Part shown: positions 15,122 to 21,580 of the stretch, piece after piece
Layout: every line of letters begins with the position of its first letter
How positions within the stretch are numbered: position 1 is the stretch's first letter
Source of the DNA: an uncultured Bacteroidales bacterium
GTDB lineage: Bacteria > Bacteroidota > Bacteroidia > Bacteroidales > FEN-979
Length of the DNA: 36,712 nt
Assembly: GCA_903903985.1 (NCBI GenBank)
Contig: CAIVAT010000067.1
Coordinates: 1-36,712 of the forward strand
Direction of reading: 5' to 3'
Position numbers and translations under genes: made by a program
Notes under the pieces: model-generated
Told to the model about the DNA's origin: nothing
Seen by the model: only the letters and a program-made list of their open reading frames with translations
Database searches by the model: none

Positions 15122-15571
15122 TTAAAAAAGAAATGGGATCAGCCGGCTTGTGCGTTTCGAATATACCGCGTATTCGTTATATGCGACTTTCAGGAATGAT
15201 TCCTCCAACAGCATTCTGCCGATCAGGCTAAGGCTGATCAAGACAGCGGCAGCAATCGCACCGATCAATGAGTGGCACAAAACTCCGGCCCACACAAAAT
15301 AAATGACTGAGGCATAAATCGGGTGTCGCAGCCACCGGTAAGGACCATTGGTTACCAGCCTGCCTTCGGTGGTATTGGCAATCGCATGGAAACTCCGGGA
15401 CCCGAATGTGATCCGCGCCCAGATCATCAGGCAGGCCGATAAAACCTGGACGATTATTCCGACAACATGATCTGCGAAAAGCAACCGTTTGTAAATTAAA
15501 AATATAAGTCCCAAAACGGCAAGCAGGTATACGGTAAAGGAAGCAAACTTTGCATTCGAAGTTTTTGTCAT
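15122..15571 (-). CDS. Isoprenylcysteine carboxyl methyltransferase-like membrane protein
   Basis: 149 aa with four or five membrane helices. The C-terminal half has the ICMT/PEMT signature NGPYRWLRHPIYASVIYFVWAG, where the RHP and following Tyr contribute to SAM binding. A second conserved block near the end (LLEESFLKVAYNEYAVYSKRTSRLIP) has the E-L---G--Y--Y----R-IP pattern of the family. Bacterial members methylate unknown small molecules or lipids at the membrane. It is placed 12 nt after the small membrane-protein gene at 15584 and is co-transcribed with it. Confidence 0.85.
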   Translation of the reverse strand: MTKTSNAKFASFTVYLLAVLGLIFLIYKRLLFADHVVGIIVQVLSACLMIWARITFGSRSFHAIANTTEGRLVTNGPYRWLRHPIYASVIYFVWAGVLCHSLIGAIAAAVLISLSLIGRMLLEESFLKVAYNEYAVYSKRTSRLIPFLF

Positions 15572-15583
15572 TTATATTTTCAG

Positions 15584-15958
15584 TTAGATGAGTTTCAAAG
15601 CCATCACCACCGGGTATATCATTCCGGCTATCACCAGCAAGGTAATGAATGGCCGGTTGATGTTCTGCCAGGCATAATTTTTACGTTTGATCGCATCTGC
15701 GGCATGATTGACCCCGGAAAAGAAAAAAATGAACTGGTAATTGCTTCCTGTTTCGAAGCCTTTTATTTCCGCCGACTTTTTTGCAAATAACAATCCTTCC
15801 AGTCCTGAAACGCCTGCAATAGCCGTAACGATCAATGGTACCATAAAATGAAGCTGGGCCATTGGATCATAGCCGTTGGCAAATCCAATCCGGTACCCAA
15901 AAAAGAATGTTGCAGCAACAATGCCACTTCTGATGATGTCAAGTGCTTTTAAGATCAT
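15584..15958 (-). CDS. Small membrane protein of unknown function
   Basis: 124 aa with about four hydrophobic segments (GIVAATFFFGYRIGFANG, FMVPLIVTAIAGVSGLEGLLFA, YQFIFFFSGVNHAADAI, FITLLVIAGMIYPVVMALKL). I do not recognise the family. Features worth noting are a VSGLEGLLFAKKSAE loop and an NHAADAIKRKNYAWQNINR loop that could carry conserved polar residues. Its start overlaps the 3' end of the gene before it by 20 nt, so the two are coupled, and it lies 12 nt before the ICMT-like gene. It may be a partner of either, but no function can be assigned. Confidence 0.75.
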   Translation of the reverse strand: MILKALDIIRSGIVAATFFFGYRIGFANGYDPMAQLHFMVPLIVTAIAGVSGLEGLLFAKKSAEIKGFETGSNYQFIFFFSGVNHAADAIKRKNYAWQNINRPFITLLVIAGMIYPVVMALKLI

Positions 15959-16388
15959 TTCCTGTGATTTGTTTTCGTTTCCGTATTCCCCATATTGCGG
16001 TCGAAGGAATTACCAGCACGGCGGTCGGGATGGTTGATGCAACGGGTTTGGGCGTACCTTTCAAATGATGAACACCAAATGTCAGACAAATCGCGACTGC
16101 CGATGGGATGATCGTGGCTGCAACCAGAGCCGCCGTTCGTCTCCTGATCGTGGTTGCCAGGTATTCACACCCGCGCATGATGCTGCCGCCAAACAGGAAG
16201 GTATACGTGCCCTGTTTGAGTGCAGCCGTGGTGGCGCCGGGAAATTGATGCAAGCCCTCAAAATTGACCCAGAAAACAATTGAAGCCATCACAACGGCAC
16301 CGGCAAGTCCCATCTTATAATCAATATACCTGGCGCCAAACCGGGTTATCCTTCCGGCCAAAGTTGAATGATCTGTTCTTTTCATCAA
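15939..16388 (-). CDS. Small membrane protein of unknown function
   Basis: 149 aa. The frame starts with two Met codons (MMKRTDHSTLAGRITRFG), the first overlapping the stop of the upstream esterase gene by 4 nt (ATGA type), a translational-coupling arrangement. Hydrophobic segments at about 26-44 (MGLAGAVVMASIVFWVNF), 58-72, 87-105 (LVAATIIPSAVAICLTFG) and 118-135 suggest three or four membrane spans. Polar motifs include HHLKGTPKPVASTIPTAVLV. No family was recognised. It overlaps the next membrane-protein gene by 20 nt; the pair probably works together. Confidence 0.75.
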   Translation of the reverse strand: MMKRTDHSTLAGRITRFGARYIDYKMGLAGAVVMASIVFWVNFEGLHQFPGATTAALKQGTYTFLFGGSIMRGCEYLATTIRRRTAALVAATIIPSAVAICLTFGVHHLKGTPKPVASTIPTAVLVIPSTAIWGIRKRKQITGNDLKST

Positions 16389-17206
16389 TTTCCCCGGTTG
16401 TTAAAATACTTTTTGAAAAAGAGCAATTGATATTCCACTGCATTTCCCCAGTATGCCCAATTGTGTTTGCCAGGCCGTATCACGTAATCGTGGGGAATTT
16501 TCAACGCCAGCATTTTTTCATGTAACTTTTGGTTGACATCGTAAAAAAAATCATCCGTTCCGCATTCGATCATGAATGCAACCGGTTTCAAGGGATCATT
16601 GCCCATCATGTTGACAACGCTCATCTTCTGCCAGTTTTCCGGGTGCGACCGCAAATCTCCGATCCGTTGTGCAATATCCCAGGATGTTGGAAAAGGCCGA
16701 AGGTCAACCCCGCCACTCATCGATCCGGCGGCCCCGAAAATAGCGGGGTGCCGCAAGGCCAGGTATAAAGCTCCATGTCCGCCCATGCTCAGGCCTGCGA
16801 TCGCACGATGGGAGCGATCGGGAATGGTCCGATAATGCGTGTCGAGGTATTCAACCACCTCCTTGCTGATATACGTATCATACTGACAGGCAGGGTCAAC
16901 CGGACTGTCAAAATACCAACTGTTAAAACCTCCGTCGGGACATGCAATGACCATCTGCATCTGGTCCGCATAGTTTTTTATGGCCGGAACGGTTTTGACC
17001 CAGGTATCGTAACGGTCGCTGTATCCATGCAATAAATATACCACCGGAAAACGAAGTTTGCCTTGTTTATACAGGTCGGGCCTGATGATGACACATTTTA
17101 TTTCCTGATGCATGCCGGTGCTGTAAATGAGGACCGTATCAACAGATGCGGCAAAGGTTGTGGTGCAGAAAATGACAATCGCAAAAAGAAAGAAGCTGGA
17201 TTTCAT
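16385..17206 (-). CDS. Secreted esterase (alpha/beta-hydrolase, esterase D/acyltransferase-like)
   Basis: 273 aa with a signal peptide (MKSSFFLFAIVIFCTTTFAAS). The esterase D family layout is visible: VVYLLHGYSDRYDTW (oxyanion His-Gly), nucleophile elbow AIAGLSMGGHGALYLAL, acid residue in ECGTDDFFYDVNQKL and catalytic His in RPGKHNWAYWGNAVEYQL. Related enzymes include tributyrin esterases, S-formylglutathione hydrolase and mycolyl-transferase-like proteins. The signal peptide points to periplasmic or extracellular ester or acyl substrates rather than formylglutathione. It leads an operon with two membrane proteins, an ICMT-like protein and a DUF1697 protein. A full -33/-7 promoter precedes it. 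Confidence 0.9.
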   Translation of the reverse strand: MKSSFFLFAIVIFCTTTFAASVDTVLIYSTGMHQEIKCVIIRPDLYKQGKLRFPVVYLLHGYSDRYDTWVKTVPAIKNYADQMQMVIACPDGGFNSWYFDSPVDPACQYDTYISKEVVEYLDTHYRTIPDRSHRAIAGLSMGGHGALYLALRHPAIFGAAGSMSGGVDLRPFPTSWDIAQRIGDLRSHPENWQKMSVVNMMGNDPLKPVAFMIECGTDDFFYDVNQKLHEKMLALKIPHDYVIRPGKHNWAYWGNAVEYQLLFFKKYFNNRGN

Positions 17207-17225
17207 AAGACCCGGGAATGGGTTT

Positions 17226-17256
17226 CAAATGTAAAAGAAATTTTCGGGTATCCAAA
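17226..17256 (-). promoter_or_regulatory. Bacteroidota-type promoter of the esterase operon
   Basis: On the minus strand, TTTG (17253-17256) is separated by exactly 19 nt from TACATTTG (17226-17233), matching the TTTG-N19-TAnnTTTG promoter form. The -7 box lies 20 nt upstream of the esterase ATG. Confidence 0.65.
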
Positions 17257-17284
17257 TAATGAAAAAAAGGAAACACGAATTTAC

Positions 17285-17292
17285 TATTTTTG
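17285..17292 (+). promoter_or_regulatory. -7 box of the SAM-hydrolase-like lipoprotein gene
   Basis: TATTTTTG matches TAnnTTTG and lies 25 nt before the ATG at 17318. It is divergent from, and about 30 bp away from, the esterase promoter. No clear -33 box was found. Confidence 0.45.
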
Positions 17293-17317
17293 CAATCCAC
17301 CAACAATTCCTCAACCC

Positions 17318-18205
17318 ATGAAGCTCACGTTGTCTCCCTGGAAATCAGTGATTTTTTCATCGCTGCTGCTATTCAGTTCCGCCTCCTGTAAAAAGAATGA
17401 AGAAGTTGAATACACTCCTGTTACTGCCAAAAACCTGGTGATCGTTACCGATAACAACCCGGGCAGTTATATCATGGTAAAAATACTTGGGGCGGTCAGG
17501 TCATCGTTCCCTGATATTCAGATTACCTACCTTCAGAGCAAACAATTTGATGTGTTCGACGGGTCCTTTTTGCTCAATTCCGCGATACAGTCTTTCCCTA
17601 CAGGAACCGTGATCGCCGGGATCGTTGAGCCCGGAGCAGGCAGCAAACGGTTCGTTTTCGATGCCGGTTCAAAACGGGTATTTTCTCCCGACAATACCCT
17701 GTCGACAAGGATCCTCCATGATCATCCCGGATCGGCCTGCTATTATGTAGAAAACCCGGCAGTGCTCGGCGGAGCCCAACCGCAGGATTTATCCTTCGAA
17801 GAATTCTATGCCCGGGGAATCTGTTCGCTGATTTCAGGGGTCCCCGCTGCGGAGTTTGGCCCCTTGTGCGGCAGCCCGTTAACCTTTCCCGTTCAGGACC
17901 CTTTGATGAAAGGGGATTCCATCATTGGAGAAATTCTTTTCACAGATAATTTCGGAAATTGCAACAGCAACATTCCGGGGTCCCTGATGACTCAAATCCC
18001 GGTTGGAACAATGCTGACGCTGAAATCTGGCAACACCCAGCTCAACCTGGAACTTGGCGTCACTTACGCTTCGGTCCCTGTTGGTGAAACGGTATGCTTC
18101 ATCAACAGTTCAAAACTCCTGGAACTGGCTGTCAATTACGGCGATTTTTCCGGCAAGTATCATCTTGGCGCCGGGAACAGGATACTGCTTTACCGTAGTA
18201 AGTAA
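17318..18205 (+). CDS. Lipoprotein with divergent SAM hydroxide adenosyltransferase (DUF62) fold
   Basis: I start at the ATG at 17318 (MKLTLSPWKSVIFSSLLLFSSASCKK), which gives a lipoprotein signal ending SASC; 85 codons of open frame upstream are antisense to the esterase. The ~270-aa mature part aligns by eye with SAM-hydroxide adenosyltransferase/fluorinase-like proteins: VIVTDNNPGSYIMVKILGA at the start, VEPGAGSKRFVFD then VFSPDNTLSTRIL in the middle, and the C-terminal domain pattern LFTDNFGNCNSNI ... VGETVCFINSSKLLELAVNYG ... LGAGNRILLY. In the family, Asp-Arg-His residues activate water to split SAM into adenosine and methionine. Here the Asp of VDPG is Glu, and the expected FHGRD-like His segment reads SFEEFYARG, so normal catalysis is doubtful. 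An exported form is unusual, since SAM is cytosolic. Family assignment is good; function is open. Confidence 0.75.
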   Translation: MKLTLSPWKSVIFSSLLLFSSASCKKNEEVEYTPVTAKNLVIVTDNNPGSYIMVKILGAVRSSFPDIQITYLQSKQFDVFDGSFLLNSAIQSFPTGTVIAGIVEPGAGSKRFVFDAGSKRVFSPDNTLSTRILHDHPGSACYYVENPAVLGGAQPQDLSFEEFYARGICSLISGVPAAEFGPLCGSPLTFPVQDPLMKGDSIIGEILFTDNFGNCNSNIPGSLMTQIPVGTMLTLKSGNTQLNLELGVTYASVPVGETVCFINSSKLLELAVNYGDFSGKYHLGAGNRILLYRSK

Positions 18206-18268
18206 TACGACTGTTTTACGTAGGACGTTTGACCTGGGATGTGAGGCATCGCTTGCCATCTGTCTTGT

Positions 18269-18285
18269 CGTGCGTCACGTGTCAC
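18269..18285. repeat. TGACACGTGACGC-type repeat at the sod 3' end
   Basis: Plus-strand CGTGCGTCACGTGTCAC contains the perfect palindrome GTCACGTGTCAC-like core. The 14-mer GCGTCACGTGTCAC is identical to 19159-19172. On the minus strand it supplies the TGA stop of the superoxide dismutase gene. Confidence 0.7.
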
Positions 18286-19010
18286 TTACCGCCCTTTTCA
18301 ATTTTTTTCAGCAGCGGGCTGACAAGGGCTTCCGTGTAGTTCTTATTCACTGCATCCCAGTTAATTGCGTTCAGGATAGCTGCCAGATAATCGCTGCGCT
18401 TGTTCTGATACTTCAGATAATATGCATGTTCCCATACATCGATGCAAAGAATGGGGATCCCGCGCACGGGAGAGACATCCATGATGGGATTGTCCTGGTT
18501 TGGAGAAGAGCAGACTGCCAGTTTTTTCCCGGTGGTCACATAAAGCCATGCCCACCCTGATCCGAAACGGGTAGCTCCAGCCTTATTCAACAGCTGTTTC
18601 AGGCTGTCGAGCGATCCGAATGTGCGTATTACCTCTTTCCCGACTTCGCTTTGCGCATTGAACGGGTTGTTTAGCGAAAGGATATTCCAGAACAGGGAGT
18701 GGTTGTAATGCCCGCCGGCGTTGTTGCGGAGGGCATCGCCTGCTTCACCTGCATGCAACATCAGCTCATCCAGCGAATAGGCTTCATATTTGCTGCCTTT
18801 CAATGCGGTGTTTAGGTTTTTTACATAGGCTGCATGGTGCTTTGAATAATGAATTTCCATGGTGGCAGCATCAACAACCGGTTCCAGCGCATTGTACGCA
18901 TAAGGAAGTTTGGGAAGCTCAAAAGGATAGCCCTGGGCTGACAATATGGAGCTGAAACCCACCAAAAAGGCAATAACAGCCATGGTTGTTTTCTGTTTGA
19001 AATTTTTCAT
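18282..19010 (-). CDS. sod: Exported Fe/Mn superoxide dismutase
   Basis: 242 aa with an N-terminal signal peptide (hydrophobic MAVIAFLVGFSSILSA, cleavage near AQG) followed by a complete Fe/Mn SOD: FELPKLPYAYNALEPVVDAATMEIHYSKHHAAYV, NNAGGHYNHSLFWNIL, GSGWAWL and CIDVWEHAYYLKYQNKR. Metal ligands are His54, His104, Asp191 and His195 in precursor numbering. It converts superoxide to peroxide and oxygen; Fe versus Mn cannot be decided safely. Export to the periplasm or beyond is less usual for this family than cytosolic location. It has its own -33/-7 promoter, and its stop lies in a palindromic repeat. Confidence 0.95.
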   Translation of the reverse strand: MKNFKQKTTMAVIAFLVGFSSILSAQGYPFELPKLPYAYNALEPVVDAATMEIHYSKHHAAYVKNLNTALKGSKYEAYSLDELMLHAGEAGDALRNNAGGHYNHSLFWNILSLNNPFNAQSEVGKEVIRTFGSLDSLKQLLNKAGATRFGSGWAWLYVTTGKKLAVCSSPNQDNPIMDVSPVRGIPILCIDVWEHAYYLKYQNKRSDYLAAILNAINWDAVNKNYTEALVSPLLKKIEKGGK

Positions 19011-19103
19011 AATTTTCTATTTTCGATGGTGATGGACAGGATTTAAAAATCCCGGCCTGAATAAAATAATTTGGATATTGAATTCACATTTCCTTATTTG
19101 TTA

Positions 19104-19134
19104 CAAATCTAAATAATAAATCAACAAAAACAAA
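19104..19134 (-). promoter_or_regulatory. Bacteroidota-type promoter of the superoxide dismutase gene
   Basis: On the minus strand, TTTTG (plus-strand CAAAA at 19131-19135) is followed after 19 nt by TAGATTTG (19104-19111), a full TTTG-N19-TAnnTTTG match. It leaves an untranslated leader of roughly 90 nt before the ATG at 19010. Confidence 0.65.
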
Positions 19135-19150
19135 ATTCCCCGGCATATTT

Positions 19151-19173
19151 CGCGTGACGCGTCACGTGTCACG
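19151..19173. repeat. TGACACGTGACGCGTCACG-type repeat at the DUF2339 gene 3' end
   Basis: Overlapping palindromes (GTGACGCGTCAC and GTCACGTGTCAC-like) with the core 14-mer GCGTCACGTGTCAC identical to that at 18272-18285. It encodes the last residues (R-D-T) and TGA stop of the DUF2339 gene. Together the two copies bracket the sod gene. Confidence 0.75.
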
Positions 19174-21543
19174 TTTTTCCTCCCCGTCGTCAAAAATCAA
19201 TGCCTTGTATTTGTTGTAGAGGAAGGAAATGATGAGGAGCAAAACACCCAGGATGACAAATACAATGGTTTTTGAAATAGTATCGAGGGAGGAGAGGTCG
19301 TAAAAGAACAGTTTCAGGAGGGTTCCCGCGAACAGCACAATGGCCGCCATCCGCAGATGGACCTTGTTCTTCCAAATACCCAGTGCCACCAGGAGAAGTG
19401 CATACACACCAAAGAGGATGCTCAATCCGAGTTTATATGACTGGCCTGGCTGGTACAGGTCCATCCAGTTGATGAGTTCATTGCTGATGATGGTTAAAAG
19501 GGTGATGTGCAGCAGAAAATCGAACTCTTTTCTGAAATCTGTCCGGATGAATTCTTCCTTCACATACCGGTAAACGGAAAAGAGGATCATTCCCGCAAAG
19601 ACAAAGGAGAGATACCTAACCGCAATGGTAAAGATCCCGCGGGAGTAATATTCGGCAAGTGTCTGGGTTAAAAAGCTTTCACGAAGTTCGCCGATGGTGT
19701 ATAAACCCAGCGTGAGGAAAACACCGAGGGCGATGGTGTTTAATCCAAGGTTTATAATCCCCAGCAATGGTTTCTTTAACCACTTTATGTTCACCAGCGA
19801 TAAGATGGATAAAAACAACATGGAATAATTGAAGATTGACAGCGTGTTGTATTTCAGCAAATCCTCATTCCGGAAATGCTGCGGAACAGTAAGATCCTGG
19901 TTTTTAGTCACCAGGGAATCCATGTACCACTGGTTCCAGAATGTATTGATTTCCATGAAGAAAGAAAAGTAGAGGACCATCAGCAGGATGGCCGGGATGC
20001 AGATTTCCATGATCTTCAGGAGCACGTTCTGGCCGGCCAGCGGGGACAGGTATTTTGCAAGACTGCCGATATAGAGAATGAACGCAAAAGAAAAAGCAAC
20101 AATCAGCGAAGTAAGAAAATGAATATTGAGAAGCGCCACAACCCTTGATCCGTTCACAAGCGGGTCGTAGGTATGATAACCGGTCAGCCAGTCGGGAACA
20201 AGGCTGAAAAAGGCTATGAACATCAGCGGATAGGAAAGCAATTCAAATACCGCCAGGTTTTTTGTCCTGCCGGTCCAGAAAAGCGCAGCTGCCTCGCACG
20301 ACCAGAGCAGGGGGACCCAGTGCCCTTCAAGCTGCACCGGGATCGCGATGGTGACAAAGACAAGGCCCAGCCCGATGATGAAGTACAACAGCCCCCTGTC
20401 AGCCGGCTTTCGCAACCAAACAAAGGCTGCAACTGCAAAATGCACGATGGCATTGCCCAGGGTAAACAGGCCTGTCATCCCTTCACTGCCTGTGTTTTTT
20501 TTCAAAATGGCATACCCTAACGCATAAAAAAGACCTGAATTAGCCAGTAATAAGAGAACGTCTTCAATTTCAAATTTTTCTTTCCTGACGACCTTATTGG
20601 CAAGGAAGATCATGTAAAACGTTGCAAAGAAAACCGAAATAAAAGCAAGGGCAAGCGTAAAATATTCCTGCGGCAGATAATCCTGCTTATACCAGGAGAT
20701 AAAAATGAGCCATGTAAATACGAACGATGAATAATTAAGCGGTTTCCAGCGCCTTAAAAAAGCGATGCACAGAATTCCCACATTGATAAGCGCCACGTAT
20801 CCGAACAGGATGATCACCCTGTCGGACCCGTCGCTCAGCAGGAACGGAACGGCATAGGCCCCGACAAGCCCGATATGAGCGATGACCTGCCTGTTGTAAT
20901 CAATTGCTGCTGCAACGGTAAAAACAGTAAACAGCACCATCAGCAGAAACGCAGGCATCAGCGGTATCAGGTCATAAAATGCAAATGCCGCATAGGTGAT
21001 GAAATACATGATGGCCATGGATCCGCTGAGCAGCACCGCACTGAAACTTCCGTATTGTTTTTTGAGCCTGTAGGCAAATCCGAATAATCCCAGCCCGACC
21101 AGGTATCCAAGGATAATCCTTGTCAAAGGACTGATCAGCTTGTGGTCGATGGCGTACTTTGCTCCAATTCCAACCCCGATGACAGTAACGGCAATCCCTA
21201 TTTTGTTGATCAGGTTTTCGCCGATGAATTTTTCCAGGTCCGATTTCAACTTCGGTTTCATGGCCGCCGGTGAAGGCGATGGGGCGGCCTTTATGGGTTG
21301 GGGTGCAGGTAAAACATTGTCTGACTGCGGTGGATTCGCAGTAAATAATTCAGTCTCGCCGGCAGGTTTCTCCGGTTCTGCCTCCTGCAGCTCCTGGGAT
21401 GATGCGGGTTCCTTTCCTTGTGCTTGAAAACTCCTGATTTCTACTTGCAAATCAGATATCTCGCGTTGAATGGAGTCCTGTCTTTTCTGCAACTCCTCCA
21501 CTTTTTGGAGAACCTGTGTGATGATTTCGGGATTGTCGGCCAT
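19162..21543 (-). CDS. DUF2339 polytopic membrane protein
   Basis: About 793 aa. The start is the ATG at 21543 (MADNPEIITQ) or the Met two codons upstream at 21549. An N-terminal coiled coil (VLQKVEELQKRQDSIQREISDLQVEIRSF) and a Pro/Ala-rich linker are followed by the DUF2339 start motif DLEKFIGENLINKIGIAVTVIGVGIGAKYA. About 20 or more transmembrane helices then run to the end. Conserved family function is unknown; a multi-span membrane scaffold or transporter is possible. It lies about 30 nt downstream of the C25 peptidase gene and is probably co-transcribed with it. The final RDT and stop codon lie in a palindromic repeat. Confidence 0.9.
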   Translation of the reverse strand: MADNPEIITQVLQKVEELQKRQDSIQREISDLQVEIRSFQAQGKEPASSQELQEAEPEKPAGETELFTANPPQSDNVLPAPQPIKAAPSPSPAAMKPKLKSDLEKFIGENLINKIGIAVTVIGVGIGAKYAIDHKLISPLTRIILGYLVGLGLFGFAYRLKKQYGSFSAVLLSGSMAIMYFITYAAFAFYDLIPLMPAFLLMVLFTVFTVAAAIDYNRQVIAHIGLVGAYAVPFLLSDGSDRVIILFGYVALINVGILCIAFLRRWKPLNYSSFVFTWLIFISWYKQDYLPQEYFTLALAFISVFFATFYMIFLANKVVRKEKFEIEDVLLLLANSGLFYALGYAILKKNTGSEGMTGLFTLGNAIVHFAVAAFVWLRKPADRGLLYFIIGLGLVFVTIAIPVQLEGHWVPLLWSCEAAALFWTGRTKNLAVFELLSYPLMFIAFFSLVPDWLTGYHTYDPLVNGSRVVALLNIHFLTSLIVAFSFAFILYIGSLAKYLSPLAGQNVLLKIMEICIPAILLMVLYFSFFMEINTFWNQWYMDSLVTKNQDLTVPQHFRNEDLLKYNTLSIFNYSMLFLSILSLVNIKWLKKPLLGIINLGLNTIALGVFLTLGLYTIGELRESFLTQTLAEYYSRGIFTIAVRYLSFVFAGMILFSVYRYVKEEFIRTDFRKEFDFLLHITLLTIISNELINWMDLYQPGQSYKLGLSILFGVYALLLVALGIWKNKVHLRMAAIVLFAGTLLKLFFYDLSSLDTISKTIVFVILGVLLLIISFLYNKYKALIFDDGEEKRDT

Positions 21544-21580
21544 GTGCATCGTTAAATCGTTAAACGAAAGACGTAAGACG

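Noticed and set aside
17063..17317. 85-codon N-terminal extension of the SAM-hydrolase-like gene
   Set aside because: It is antisense to the esterase 5' end, lacks signal features, and the internal ATG gives a clean lipoprotein signal with a -7 box upstream.
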